Shown piece by piece: positions 11,361 through 23,837 of a DNA stretch of 64,000 nt. Where the stretch lies: contig CM057824.1 in NCBI GenBank assembly GCA_030068075.1, positions 130,252,414 through 130,316,413 of the forward strand. The letters are read 5' to 3'. Every line of letters starts with the position of its first letter. Within the stretch, counting starts at the first letter, position 1. Both the position numbers and the translations under genes were made by a program. Below the pieces are notes generated by a model. That model was not told the origin of the DNA. It did not search any database and was given only the letters and a program-made list of their open reading frames with translations. The stretch is from Paguma larvata (lineage: Eukaryota; Chordata; Mammalia; Carnivora; Viverridae).

Positions 11361-11885
11361 TTTTCTAAAGTTTTTATTTAAATCCAATTAGTTAACATAC
11401 AGTGTAATACTAGTTTCAGATGTACAATATAGTAATTCAACACTCCATATAACAAATGGTTCTCATCACAACAAGTGCACTTCTTAATCCTCATCACCTA
11501 TTTAACCCACCTCCACTCTGGTAACTATCAGTTTGTTCTCTATAGTTAAGAGTATGTTTCTTGATTTGCCTCTGTCTCTCTTTTTTCCCCTTTTCTCATT
11601 GTTGTACTAAAAATTCCACATATGAGTGAAATCACATGGTGTTTGTCTTTATCTGATTGACTTATTTAGCTTAGCATAATACTCTCTAGTGCCATCCATG
11701 TCATTGCAAAAGGCAAGATTTCATTCTTTTTTATGGCTGAGTAATATTCCACTGAATATACATGCCACATCTTTTTTATCCATTCATCAGTCTATGAAAA
11801 CTTGTGCTGCTTCCATAATTTGTCTGTTGTAGATGTTATTTTAGAGGACTATAATAAATGTTGTAGTGGATTAGTATATATTTTG
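11361..11885 (-). mobile_element. Carnivore L1 3' end, antisense
   Basis: The reverse of a carnivore L1 3'UTR starts at 'agtttttatttaaatcc' with 'gttaacatacagtgtaatac'. It then passes into the reverse of the ORF2 C-terminus ('tggctgagtaatattccact', 'tttttatccattcatcag'). The copy is 5'-truncated and has no open ORF2. Confidence 0.85.
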
Positions 11886-12186
11886 TATCCAATATGGACT
11901 CTTTAATGGTATTTAAAATTTATTAATAACAATGAGCATAGAGGCAAAGTTATTTAATCACTTGTGTTTTAGGGACAGTGGTTTTCCTACACTTGTAGCA
12001 TTTATTGTAAAAATGGGGGTTAATAAAGAATTAGAAAAAAGAATTGTTACACAGAAGTTAACAGAGTCAGTAAAACACGATAGAGTACCCATGAAGTTAG
12101 ACCTCTGGTCTTGGAAAATACTAATCTGGATATTGATAACATAAATGGAAGGAAAACATTTTATGAATAGCCTTTAATTTAGTTTT

Positions 12187-12535
12187 AGGCAACTTGAGTT
12201 TGGGAATGATAGTAAGACTTCCAAGTGATAGGGCTCATGAAGGACTCAGAAATTTAGCCCCAAAATTTAGAAAGAAATGTGAGTGCAAAACAAGATTTAG
12301 GATCATGCCTAGAGAATTGTAGAAAATAATAGACCAAAAAGAATTGGAAAAGAGAAAGAAAATCAGGAGAATGAGGGGATTTCAAGATAGTACAGGGGCC
12401 TAAATACCAAGACGGATAAGAACATCAGGAAGGAGCGAGTGACCATATTTTACGTAGAGACAAAAGAATATTGACACTACAAGAAATTACAGGTGTCCTT
12501 CAATTTCATAAGGGCAAAAGCCATAGAATTCACAG
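12187..12535. mobile_element. Ancient interspersed repeat, family not named
   Basis: 'ggcaacttgagtttgggaat' with 'gatagtaagacttccaagtg', then 'ggatcatgcctagagaa', 'tcaggaaggagcgagtgacc' and 'aggtgtccttcaatttc' follow an old mammalian repeat I recognise by wording but cannot name safely. It is strongly diverged. A repeat-library search would settle the family and direction. Confidence 0.45.
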
Positions 12536-13925
12536 AGAATAAAACAAGGTAGTTTTAAAATAATTTATTTTTAATGGTATATAAAATTCTGCAATTAATT
12601 TCAACAAAAGTTATGTTGGACACACTACCTCTGATTCATTTCTTGAATGACAATTTTATCGCATGGAAAATGTTTCATTTATAAACTATCATATAAGTAA
12701 ATATCTTACTCTTAGTGTGTATAATATAACCTCAACATTACAGTTAGTAAAAATAGCACCTAACTACGTTGTTTTTTTTTTATTTTCAAGAAGTCTTTCC
12801 TATACTGAGTTCTCAGAGATATTCCTTAGTTTCTCTTATTCACTCAGTTATATTAACAAGTGGATGAAACTATGAAGGATATGAAATGATTCACCATGAC
12901 CAAAGGGATATGGCATGAGAACAGCAATAAAAATTCTTCAGTATTTTTCCTTCATTTATATTTAATTAACTTGCTTGTTGCTTTGAGAAAGAAAATGTGT
13001 TTTCATCTTAATTTTTCAATTTGTGATATAAGAATAATAATACTTGCTTCAAACTTATCTAAAATGGAATAATTCATTTCTAAGCAAATAAAAAAAGAGG
13101 GGAGAGTGTAGTATAAAGCTAAATAGTTTGGTGATTTTCTATTATATTACTTGGTTTAGCTACATCATTTCATTATACGTAATAGTAATATAAGAAATAC
13201 TTATTTCTCAAAAAAAAAAAATACGAACTCCTAAGCCTCTGTCTTTCTAACCTGTTTCTGTCTCGGTTTATGAATAACCACTGAGTTCATTAGAAATCAC
13301 TGATGGGTGCAAAATAGTTAGACCCCTTCATATACTTTGTGCAAAAGTATTTTAAATGCTGTTAGATTTGATGCCACTCTTTTGTGCCTACCATCTTCTG
13401 CATCATCTTAAATAAAACTTAATGCACAAGGTTTTGTTAGAATGCTAATTTTTGCCACATCCTGGTGAGATTTAGTAGACCATTACACACTCAATGTTGA
13501 AGAGAAGAAGGCAAAATATTATAGATTATTTACTGTGATTTATACAACCACTGTGACATCATAAGCATGGAAACCCTTAGCCACATCTCTCTTTCATTAC
13601 TTTTTAATTTTAATTTTAATTGTTTTTTTGAGAAATGATTGTGTGCAGACAGGAGAATGAGTACCGAGAAAACTTATAGTAACATATTCTGTAGCTATAC
13701 TCGAGATAAAGGAGACAAAAACAGATTGACATATAAATAGTACCACCTACAATTTATAATTTAGAATAAAATTTCAAACTTTTAATCCTTATGATTCAAG
13801 ACATAAAGTCTTGCCATATGTAATCAATAAGAAATATCCTACCTGAATTTGATTCATGTGCAGATGAACATCTTATATATTTTTATAACTAAAACAATAG
13901 ATTCAAGCATGTGATACCAATAGGG
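12536..13925. other. AT-rich non-coding stretch
   Basis: No gene or repeat is recognised. Poly-A/T runs occur at 12772-12781 and 13209-13220. Confidence 0.55.
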
Positions 13926-13929
13926 TAAT

Positions 13930-14050
13930 TGTAATAAGCTTCTATTTATTGACAGCAATATTCTAAACACTGTGGTAGTATACAGCTTTTCATTTGATTC
14001 TCAAAATAATGCTATATCCTGGGAATTATTATCCCCATGTTGAAATGAAA
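13930..14050 (-). mobile_element. MIR-like fragment, antisense
   Basis: 'tctaaacactgtggtagtat', 'ttgattctcaaaataatgct' and 'gggaattattatccccatg' follow the reverse of MIR in order. Confidence 0.65.
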
Positions 14051-15370
14051 AGGAAGAAGGAAGGGATAGAAGGAAAGAAGGAAGGAGCAGGCTTAGCAGC
14101 ATACAAAAGAATAATGATATAATTGCAATATAATCCATTGTATGAATTCAAAATACTAGAGTAATAGTTTCAAATGTTATGTTGTTTAAAATATCACTGT
14201 TTATTATTATTACAATATAATCAAATAGCCATTTATAGTTTCTTTAAAGAAAAATATTGGTCTTTTTCACTCAGAACCCAATATTAATTGGACAAATCTG
14301 ATTTTTTTCAATAAAATTAGACCATTTTATCTTGTTGATGTAAATGATAAGTAAATTTTATCTTTCTGATCGCTTTCCCTGATATTAGCCTCATATTAAT
14401 TGACACGTGAACTATTTTTCAGTGTTTCTCCTTTATTTCCATTTCTCTCCTTTTACTTAGAAAATTTTAACTGCATGCAGGTATTTTTTATAATAGCATT
14501 TGGTATTAGGTGAGAACTGTATTAATGGAATTAATAAACTTAACTTTATTCCTTTTATATAAAATAATGTTAGCCTTTCAAATAGGAACTGGAACGATGT
14601 GTGATAAAATCAGAAAATAACCATATGTTTTCTGATTTTCAGCTTTTACAATTCAATTACATAATTATGCATTTAATTTCTAAGTTGAAAAGTTATTAAA
14701 AGGGATAGTTTCATACTGAAGATTTTTTGGCAGTGAAAGTTGTGAGAAATTAAAACTATGGATTACAAATGCACAAGTAAATGCAGAGAATCACTCTTTT
14801 CCACCAAGTTTGGAGTCAACTGAGAAAAAAAAAAAAGAATTAGCAGATGTATAACTACCGTGTGATTCTGTTTAGTTTAACTGATAAAAGATGGAGCTTA
14901 TTTGAGATAAAAATGTTTTTTTATAACTTCTTGTGGTTCTTGGAAAGGCCTGTGCACAGGAATGTTTGAAACTGTAGAATAGACTTTATTGACCTGTGTT
15001 GCTATCTTCCACTGTTTTGGAGTGTGTGTACTGGCGGTAGGGGGCAGGGAGATGGAGAGCAGACAGTAAACAAAATGTCTCCCATGGCTCCACTTAGTTG
15101 AGACATTTGGATGAAGACTCTGACCCCTACCAGGTAGCTAATCCCACTCCTAAAGAAATAATTAAGGAGTGGTAGGTGGTGGAAACAGTCAACATGATTT
15201 AGCGACAATCCCTTTTCAGGGATGGAAACAGAATACTTAAGTGATGGATCATCCAACTCATTTTTAGGGTTTGTTCTTTTTTTTTCCCAAACTTCAATCC
15301 AAAATATACAGCATGTAAAGTCTAATTTTCCTTTTAGAATGCCGAAGAGTAATGACTGTAAATCTTCCTG
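14051..15370. other. Non-coding stretch
   Basis: I see no supported gene. A short GGAAG-rich patch lies at 14047-14085 and an A13 run at 14825-14837. The minus-strand frame that crosses 15002-15370 starts inside the adjacent SINE and is discussed under rejected items. Confidence 0.5.
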
Positions 15371-15568
15371 GCTATTTATTTCTGAGAGAGACAGACAGAG
15401 CATGAGTGGGAGAGGGGCAGAGAGAGAGGGAGACACAGAATATGAAGCAGGCTCCAGGCTCTGAGCTGTCAGCACAGAGCCCGATGCAGAGCTCGAAATC
15501 ACGAGCCATGAGATCATGACCTGAGCCGAAGTCAGATGCTTACCTGACTGAGCCACCCAGGCGCCCCC
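15371..15568 (-). mobile_element. CAN-SINE, antisense, relatively intact
   Basis: The sequence 'ctatttatttctgagagaga', the GA tract, 'gcaggctccaggctctgagc' and the inverted head 'gagccacccaggcgccccc' are all present, and divergence is low. Confidence 0.94.
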
Positions 15569-17250
15569 ATATTTTGAAGGTGGTATACATTGTTTTCCTC
15601 CTCTTTTGTCAATAATATACTCAAGGTATAAATGGCCAGATTATATAACTGGCAAATATAAATTAGCTTCTGCTTGAACTGAGACACCCCAAAGGACGAT
15701 AAGTGATCTCATTTTCATTTCATTAAGATAATATTGATAATAATCAATAGGATAATCTAGGTCAGTACTGAAATATCCCTCCATGTCACTCACCCATGAA
15801 AGCCAATTCACAGGTGATTTCTCTAGCCTCTAAACCAAAACTCATCTTTTCTGCATCACTGCTGTCACATTGTCATCACTGAATGATGAAATTTCTATTC
15901 TAATTATTATTTGATTGTCTATTTATGTTTGATATCCCCCACTTCTAGAATTTTTATAACATTTGAAAATAATAGTAATGTGTAAACAATATAGATTTAA
16001 TAAATATTTGGTAATTTGATTTACAAATATTTTTGTTTTATAATTAACTAAATAGAACATTTCATCCTCTGCTCAAACTGAGAAATCCCAAAGAATATCA
16101 GGAAAGAATGGTAAGTAGATATGAAATACCTCTATGTTTCCCACTTCATTTGCATAAATTGCTATTCCCTTTGGATTTCAACCTACTGTATAATTTCTTT
16201 ATAGCACCATCTCATCACTTTCCAAAGAGCTGATCCTGGCAATATTTGGCAATAGAATATCAACAGTTCTTGGTAAATGAAACCAAATGAAACATGTATT
16301 GTGTAGAAAAGCATTGAGATAAATATTTTTGTTGACATTCTGTTTTATTTTCAAGGTAGTTCCATTTTATTTTAGGCTCTGAGTCTAGTTTTTTCTTATT
16401 CCTGGACCTGACTTAGCTTCCATTATATAAATAGATCTTAATCACTTTGAATAAACTAGCGAAAAAGTATTAACAAATTCCTTCCTCTTTTACTCTCTCA
16501 TGTTAGTTTCCAAAATATCTCAGGACTTCTGTTCATAGGTGTATTATTGTTATATCAGGTAATGAATTGGAATTTTTATTTGCATTTTTCTCAATTGTAA
16601 TGACCAAATAATTCCTTATTCGTATCAGAGGACTGCACATTTTAATTTGCTGACCTACATCTCCTCTGGATTCTAGCTCTTTTTGAGTATGACTCACTGG
16701 GGTGCAAGCAAAACCTACAGAAGGAAATCAAAATGAAAGAGTAAATGCAGATATTAAAGGAAGTACATGAATCACAAAGGGTTGCTAAACAAATCAGAAG
16801 AGAGAGGGGAGAAATTAGGCAAGTATGTACAGAAGAAAAAAGACAAGGAGGAAACCTTCACCAAGGGGATGGAAAATCAGAGAACAGATCTTTGATAATG
16901 AATAACTTAGTTTTAATCAGATTATCTGAGAGTTCTTAGTCCAAAAGTTTTGTATATCCTTTGCTCATTGATATCACTCATGGAAGATAAGGAACCTGTA
17001 CTCAGAATATCTCAAGATATATCTCGATTGACAATTTCTTACAATCCAAGGTGCCATCAAAGCAAGGTTTCATTTATTTAAAAGAAAGGTAGTTTTAAGT
17101 CTAGACAATCTTCTCTTTCCTTCTGAGTAACAAGCAGTCTAGGAACAGCATGGCAGTCTACCTGAGCCAACTGTAAGTTACTGGAATGTGTCAGAATTGG
17201 TCCTTAGCAGTCCTTACCATTTCAAATTTGAAAAAGGGAGTCTGTTTTTT
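15569..17250. other. AT-rich non-coding stretch
   Basis: About 1.7 kb without a supported gene or repeat. The plus open frame at 16745-16939 is short, Lys/Glu/Arg-rich and unsupported. Confidence 0.5.
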
Positions 17251-17256
17251 TATTTA

Positions 17257-17284
17257 TTCACATGTGAATAAATTCACATGTGAA
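17257..17284. repeat. Tandem pair of CACATGTG palindromes
   Basis: Two copies of ttcacatgtgaa lie side by side, the first extended to the 16-base palindrome tattcacatgtgaata. Each core is a CANNTG E-box. There is no gene nearby to give it a role. Confidence 0.7.
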
Positions 17285-17416
17285 AAGGGGAATTGAAAGA
17301 GTATATTCTTTTTGATATTAAAGACAGTAAGGGGATTTACATTAACATTTTCTATGTAAAACATCAGCAGGTCACCTTTTAATTTCAAAAAAGAACTAAA
17401 GTTTGTAAGTTTCCTT

Positions 17417-17444
17417 TTAAAAAATTTTTCAGTGCCTATGTATT

Positions 17445-17479
<35 letters not shown>

Positions 17480-17614
17480 GAACAGAGAGAATCCCAAGCA
17501 GGATCCACACTGAAAGCAAAGCCCAACGCAGGGCTCATCTCACGACCCTGAGATCATGACCTGAGCCAAAATCAAGAATCGGACGCTTAACCAACTGAGC
17601 CACCCAGGTGCCCT
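17417..17614 (-). mobile_element. CAN-SINE, antisense, with (GA)n
   Basis: A GA tract (17445-17488), 'agcaggatccacact', and the inverted head 'gagccacccaggtgccc'. The related words gtaagtttcctttt and gttagttttctttg flank it. Confidence 0.92.
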
Positions 17615-17798
17615 GTTAGTTTTCTTTGTTATGATGCTATCAAATATGTAATAACATCTGCACAACACACTTAAAGCATTTAATTTCAGTCAAACTCATG
17701 ATAGATGGATCTAGAGATAGGAGATAAATCTAAGTGTTTGTCTGAGTTGGGCTTAAAGAAACTAAACGAGCATATACACAAGTAAAAACCTCAGCACA

Positions 17799-17997
17799 GG
17801 GGCACCTGGGTGGGTCAATTGGTTGGCCGTCAGACTTCGGGGCAGGTCATGATCTCACAGCTCCACTTCGGGCTCTGTGCTGACAGCTCAGAGCCTGGAG
17901 CCTGCTTTGGATTCTGTGTATCCCTCTCTCTCTCTCTGCCTCTTTCACTCATGCCCTGTCTCTCTCTGTCTCTCAAAAATAAATAAACATTAAAAAA
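17799..17997 (+). mobile_element. CAN-SINE
   Basis: The head 'ggggcacctgggtgggtcaa', the body 'tgctgacagctcagagcctg', the CT tract and the AATAAATAAAC tail are present. The B-box region is shortened. Duplications aaaacctcagcacag (about 17785-17799) and aacacctcagcacac (about 18000-18014) flank it. Confidence 0.94.
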
Positions 17998-18014
17998 CAA
18001 AACACCTCAGCACA

Positions 18015-18724
18015 CAAATACGGCCAAAAATACAACTTTACGTTTCTTCTCCTAAAGTTAATGCTAACATGAGAGTCTACTCTAACATGTGTGTTAGTTC
18101 ATTATAAATAGTCAAATAAGAGTATTCTCTGGCAACTCATCTTTCCTACTTCCTTCCTTTGCAGGATAGTTAAAATTGTGAAAAGGCAGATGCATAGTCA
18201 GGCATTGACAGAGAAGCCTCTGATATTTGGTCAACATATCTCCTTATATTTATACAAAAAGATGTATATGGTTGCGATGTCATGTCATCTGGTTCTAACA
18301 TTGCCGTCTCAACCCATTGCATTAGCTGAGATGTCCTCAGTCTAGCTCCTACTTTCTGTCTTGTGGGCAATCTTCTCTTTGCAACAGATTTTCTGCCTCA
18401 AACTATGAAGCTTTTCAAGCCCCAGTCTTTCTTGTCTTTCTCCCCAACTAAAGGCCTTTCAAAGCCAGGCAACGAAACACTTGTTGAAAAGTGAGTTGAA
18501 TCATACACATTGATTTTGAAATGTAATAAGTACAGGAATAATTTGTCCTATAATTGATTCATCAAAATGACAGTGTTGGTGCTGTTGATGACTTTAATTT
18601 ACTGTTCTGGACCATACAGGCGTTGATGAGACATAAAAAGTTGTGCTTAATGACCATCCCTTAGCCTGGCTTCGTGTGTTATACATCAGTAAGCATGTTT
18701 CCTTTAGCCTACTGCTCTAAAATA
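18015..18724. other. Non-coding stretch
   Basis: No recognised feature. The minus open frame at 18170-18370 is short and unsupported. Confidence 0.5.
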
Positions 18725-19330
18725 TTAAATTCGTCATCAGGGGAATGCAGATTTAAACCACATAAGAGTTCTCATTGAGAGAACTCTTAACCCCTATAAA
18801 AATGACCTAAATTGGAAATATTGGCATCCCCCAAACAAAAGAAGATGTGTATAAAAGAAATAAGGTCTTAAGCAGAAATATTTGCAGGGAAAATGTTTTT
18901 CATAGTAGCCCAAACTGAAACCATCCAATGTTCAGCAACACGATAAGGGATAAACTTGTTATGATATACCAATATTATGGAGTATTACTGAATCATCAGA
19001 GACAGAAAGCCAAAACTATATTTACCATGACATGGGTGACTCTCAGCAACATGCTGAGCAAAAGGTGCCAGACAGACAAGAATAATGCTGTTAGATTTCA
19101 TCTCTGTGAAGTGGGGACAGGATAAGAATCCAAAGAATCATTGGTTGAGAAATTGCCAAGGTGAGGATTGGCTGGGAAGGGAGTTGAGAGATCTTTCCAT
19201 CTGAGATTTAAAATTTTGAGTTTTCTCTGTCTTTGTATCAGAGATGGGTTACTCGGGTGTGTGCAAGTGTGAAAACTCATCATACCTCAGGTCTTTTATC
19301 AATGTCGCCTCAATTACAAAAACAAAAAAA
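18725..19330 (+). mobile_element. Ancient L1M 3' end (ORF2 C-terminus plus 3'UTR)
   Basis: It runs in order: 'catcaggggaatgcagattt' (18736), 'ttttcatagtagccc' (18896), 'ccatccaatgttcagcaaca' (18921), 'atatggagtattactga'-type text (18975), 'gactctcagcaacatgctga' (19038) and 'gaaaactcatcatacctc' (19270). It ends in an A-rich tail (19316-19330). Many stops are present, so nothing is coding. Confidence 0.75.
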
Positions 19331-20023
19331 GTGCATACTGATAGAAAATTGTAATTTTGAAAAGACACTGTATTTTTATTAATAAGACATGCATTGTGTG
19401 AGGCAGGCTGACAGTAGTAGCATGAGCCACCTAAAGTGAAACAGAAGTTTTAATATGAGTCATAAAAGAGTAACTATACTACAAAATTTTTTCCTCCGAA
19501 CTAAATGAAAACTTCAGTGATATTCCAGAGTCATGTCAGGACCCAAGAGGGGGATACCATCTCAGCAAACAGCTAACACCTCATCAGAGCTAACAAAAGC
19601 TGTCATAGATAAAATTTGTTCATAAATATTTTGATAATTCATTTTATTTTCTGGATTTTATTGTCTATAAATAAAATCTGAGTCATTGGACATGGTGCCT
19701 TATTGCACATAACAGGTCTGAATATGTAAATAGGAGAGGAGAGACCCTGCGATTAAATCCAAATAAGTATATTACTTGAATATTACTTTTTTATTTTGAT
19801 ACCAGAATTTCTTCTATATTATTAATGTGTCTCTTATTAGAATAACTTAAAGTAACAAAATCTTTAAAATTAAAATTCAATTTACCCCCAAATTTAAATC
19901 AATTACAAAATTATGTTAGCAGTATCTGCAGAAACATGTGATTTTGTATTTATAATATTTATATACATGTTAGCAAAAACGATTCTTCATATTTGATCCA
20001 GACACAATATTTTGAACCTACTT
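19331..20023. other. AT-rich non-coding stretch
   Basis: No gene or repeat recognised. Confidence 0.5.
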
Positions 20024-20039
20024 TAAAAAGTAGGAAACC

Positions 20040-20224
20040 AGGGCACCTGGGTGTGTCTGACTTTTGCTCAGGTCACAATCTCACTGTTGGTGAGTTAGAG
20101 CCCAGTGTCAGATTCTGGGCTGACAGCTCAGAGCCTGGAGCCTGCTTCTGATTCTATGTCTCCTCTCTCTTGTCTCCACTCGCACTCTGTCTCTCTCTCT
20201 CAAAAATAAATAAAACATTTTTAA
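20040..20224 (+). mobile_element. CAN-SINE with deletion in the tRNA head
   Basis: 'agggcacctgggtg' is followed at once by 'tgtctgacttttgctcagg', so the A-box stretch (ggctcag...ttaagc) is lost. The rest, including 'gctgacagctcagagcctgg', is intact. Duplications aaaaagtaggaaa (20025-20037) and aaaaagtagggaa (20225-20237) flank it. Confidence 0.93.
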
Positions 20225-20237
20225 AAAAAGTAGGGAA

Positions 20238-21185
20238 GGTATCCATTAATTATTTTCATTATTATTACTAAATTAAATGTTTAGATTTTTCTACCCATAA
20301 AGCATGTACTATTTTTCGTTATGACAACTTGCCTTTTAATTTGATGAATATACATACACTTATCGAAAAGTACCCATTCTCTTCACATATATCACATTTT
20401 TAAAAGTTTAGATATTATCACCTGTCATCAAAGTATCTCATTTTCCTCACCTTGTTATTTCCAAATTTTTTCTCTCTCTCTCAGCTTCAGTTGGTCTGTA
20501 TGAAGATTAAAAGTAGAAACACGGTGGATGTTTGTAGAGGGAAACATGAAAAACTTTAACAACGGCAAAATCATATTGTTTAATTAATGTACTTTATTAA
20601 ATATGTGGCATTTTAAATTTATCTTCTCACATTGAGAGTAAAAAGAAACATGTTCTCAGATTCTCTAAAAATATTTAATCCAGAAAATGTGTTCTTGCTT
20701 CATTAATCATTTTCTTTTAAACAAGCACAGCATGTATTTTATCCATATGCAGAAGTAGGGCTATCCATTGTCTGACTGGTGTGATGAAAGGATCATTGGT
20801 CTTTAAAATCTCTCCACTAAGAGGTGCTCCTATTCCTACTATGTTACAAATTTTCAAAATCCGGGGATTATCCCTTATTAAGTTCTGTATCATTATTACA
20901 TATTTTAGTCCCTCGATACAGTTAATAGCCAATAAATATTTTTTAATTAATAAATGTTTCTTACACAAACTGTTTTAACCATCCAAAATTTGTATTTATT
21001 GTTTTTACTTTGTTGGTTATTTTGTTAGCTCAAATATTACCAATTATATCTTTATTTAAGTGAAAAGTTCTTTAGTTTTTAACATAAATAATCTGTTAGT
21101 TTAAAGTGCTGTCAGTTTTGTACAGCTTAGTTTAGATGGCTGTTTTATTTCTATTCTAAGGTGAAAAGAAGAAAATGGACATCTT
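20238..21185. other. AT-rich non-coding stretch
   Basis: No supported gene. Overlapping open frames on both strands at 20717-20978 have no recognisable similarity. Confidence 0.5.
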
Positions 21186-21189
21186 TTTT

Positions 21190-21282
21190 CTTTCTTTTTT
21201 TTTATTTGCTTGAGTTTAGCTCACACACTATGTCATATTATTTTCAGGTGTTCGACTTAAGTGATTTTATAACATTCTTCTT
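21190..21282 (-). mobile_element. L1M 3'UTR, antisense, left part
   Basis: 'ttatttgcttgagtttagct', 'tattttcaggtgttcgactt' and 'aagtgattttataacat' follow the reverse of an L1M 3'UTR. The element is interrupted by a SINE and continues at 21491. Confidence 0.65.
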
Positions 21283-21490
21283 TAAATGTTTTATGTTTAT
21301 TTATTATTGAGAGACAGAGACAGAGCATGAGCAAGGAAGGGGCAGAGAGGGGGAGACACAGAATCCGAAGCAGGCTCCAGGCTCCAAGCTGTCAGCACAG
21401 AGCCCGACGCGGGGCTTGAACTCACGAACCGCAAGATCATAACCTGAGCCGAAGTCGGTCCCTTAACAGACAGAGCCACCCAGGTGCCCC
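21283..21490 (-). mobile_element. CAN-SINE, antisense, inserted into L1M
   Basis: 'gtttatttattattgagaga', 'gcaggctccaggctccaagc' and the inverted head 'gagccacccaggtgcccc'. The words cgacttaagtgatttta (left) and caacttagtgatttga (right) are probably a diverged target duplication. Confidence 0.94.
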
Positions 21491-22310
21491 GCAACTTAGT
21501 GATTTGACAAGTTAATGTTTACTACGTTCACCATAAGTGTAGCTCCTATCCGTATCATTACATCCCTGTCACGGTATCACTGACAGTATTCCTTATGCTG
21601 TGGCTTCTGTGCCTGTGACTTACTCATTCCTTACGTGGAAGCCTGTACCTCCCACTCCCCTTCATCCGTATTTCCCCACCCCACCCCTCTCATCTATGGC
21701 AACCATCAGTTCGATCTCCATATTTATAGGCCTGATTCTTTTTTTTTTTTTTTTGGTTTTTTTAGGTTCCATTTATGAGAGGAAACATGTGGTATTTGTC
21801 TCTCAGTCTGCCTTATTTCACTTCGCATAATACCCTCTAGGTTCATCCATGTTTCAAATGGCACGTCTCATCTTTTTTATGGCTGTGTAATATTCCTCTG
21901 TGTGCGTGCGTGGGTGTGTGTGCGTGTGTGTGCGTGTGTGTGAGAGACATTTTCTTTATTCATTTGTTTAGTGACAGGCACTTAGGTTGCTTCCATATCT
22001 TAGCTACTATAAATGATGTTGCAATAAACACAAGGATGTATATATCGTTTTGAATTAGTGTTTCTATTTTCTTTGGGCAAATACCCAAGAGTGGAATTAT
22101 TGTATCATATGGTAGTTCTATTTTTAATTTTTTGAGGAACCTCCATATTGTTTTCCACAGTGGCTGCACCAAGTTACATTCCCACCCACAGTGCACAGGG
22201 GTTCGTTTTTTTTCCACATACTCGCCAACACCTGTTTTATCTTTTTGATTTTAGCCATCCTAACGGGAGTGAAGTAATATCTCATTTTGATTTTGATTTG
22301 AAAAATGGGA
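21491..22310 (-). mobile_element. L1M 3'UTR and ORF2 C-terminus, antisense
   Basis: The reversed 3'UTR (21491-21760) leads into reversed ORF2. The minus strand reads residues such as '[19 protein letters not shown]' and '[17 protein letters not shown]' in one frame. An upstream segment '[16 protein letters not shown]' lies in another frame, so the protein is broken. A (GT)n microsatellite lies inside at 21899-21943. Confidence 0.85.
21899..21943. repeat. (GT)n/(GTGC)n microsatellite
   Basis: Alternating tgtgtg and gtgcgtg words over about 45 bases, embedded in the antisense L1M. Confidence 0.9.
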
Positions 22311-22777
22311 ATTTTAATGACATGGATGGTAATGGAAGAAAGAAAGTGAACATTCAAGCATATATGAATTTGGGCAAGGAAGAGTGGAGTTTGTAGGGCT
22401 ATTTTACTGACTTGAAAAGATACTCGAGGACACAAAGTAAGTGGAGAAAAAAGTAAGTGAGTTAAAGGAAAAACAGACCACTAAAAGCAAACATCCACTG
22501 TTTGACATTTTTGCCTAGATTGTGTGGCAGTTGTCACTACCCTCTACCCTTCTACCTTCTGACTCACATATATGCTATCACAGGTGGGGTTGTCTCCCTG
22601 TATCCATCTTTCATTTTTTTCCAGTGAAGCTCAGTGCAAATTCTAGCCACTATACATACTTTAATATTCTAAAGAGAGCCAATATATATGAATTCTCATA
22701 AGGATCGTTAAAAGTATTTGTGTTTCTATATCACATTTTTAAATTTAGTGTTACATTTTTTCTATTGATTCCCTGAA
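22311..22777. other. Non-coding stretch
   Basis: No recognised feature. Confidence 0.45.
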
Positions 22778-22912
22778 GCAGTGTTTTTCAAATCTGGCTG
22801 TTTATTCCTCTAACCGGGGAAGATTTTAAAATGCACTGATATCTGCACATCAGTATATTTTAAAAACAGTTCTGGTGATTCAAATGCACAACTATGGGTG
22901 AGAACTACTGCC
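22778..22912 (+). mobile_element. MER5-like non-autonomous hAT DNA transposon
   Basis: The left end 'cagtgtttttcaaatc' and right end 'gggtgagaactactgcc' are imperfect inverted ends of the MER5/hAT-Charlie type. Between them, 'ttctggtgattcaaatgcac' matches the internal part. The length of about 135 bases suits a short MER5 copy. Confidence 0.65.
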
Positions 22913-23837
22913 AAAAATCGACTAAAACAATTGATTCAGTTAGTGGAAGTTTCATGTATAACTGATGAGATCTTCAAAATCAGGCAAGGAAATGATTTGA
23001 TAGAATGGTTTCTCTATATGAACGGAGATAAAAGTGTTTGCCATGTTTACCTGATAAGAAAAATAAAATATCACTTGCCAAAACAAAGATTTCAGGAAAG
23101 CACCTTTGAAAATGCAAAAGTTTGCTTCCTATTAAAAAAAATGTTTACTTTTAAAGTCAAGGATATTCCATTTGTCCTCTTCCTCCTCTATTTCTTCTTT
23201 CCCCAGAACAGCACAGAAGCTACAAGGCAGTGGTCTATTTTTACTTTTCTATTTGTAGAAATCTTAAAAAAAAAAATGACCTGTAAGAAAAGTGGTACTT
23301 AGTGTTGCAAACCATTCTTTTAAAACTGCGATATTCGTATTTGAATAACTTTAATTTTGGAAAATAACTTATTTTAAATGCCTTAAAAAAGGAATTAACT
23401 TGATAAATTTACATTCAAAAGCACAGAAATGTATTTTAAAAATGGTTATGACACACACAATTTTTAATATATTTTTTCCTTTTACTTGTCACATATTTTC
23501 CCAGGGCTAACGTTCTATTTTTTCTAGAGCCAAGGTGATTTGATATCTCAATTTGGCCTAGAAAGCTAAAGTTTTTATACCCTATATTTAGGGAATGTCC
23601 AGGTCAGAGCAGCTTACTCCAGAAATAAGTACTGCATGTATCTTCTTAGTGGTATATCTGAGGTGACCTCATTTTGTGCTGGTTTACAGTGTGGTTCATG
23701 ATTCCTTGTACTTTGTCCACTGATTGTTTAATTTCTCTTCTAGGACTCATTCAGTCCCAAGGATTAGATTTTATTTTGTATGAAAGAATGCTGGTTTCCA
23801 GAAAATTTTAAGATTTAAAGACACTTCAAATCTTTTA
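22913..23837. other. Non-coding stretch with a 134-codon chance frame
   Basis: A plus-strand open frame (22898-23302) starts within the MER5-like element and runs through AT-rich sequence. I recognise no domain, and no coding context surrounds it. Confidence 0.5.

Noticed and set aside
15002..15556. 184-codon minus-strand open frame, the longest in the window
   Set aside because: Its N-terminal third is a CAN-SINE read backwards, whose CT/GA-rich body rarely gives stops. The rest has no recognisable domain and no splice or promoter context.
22898..23302. 134-codon plus-strand open frame
   Set aside because: It starts inside a MER5-like transposon and matches no family I know. A frame of this length is not surprising in 64 kb read in six frames.
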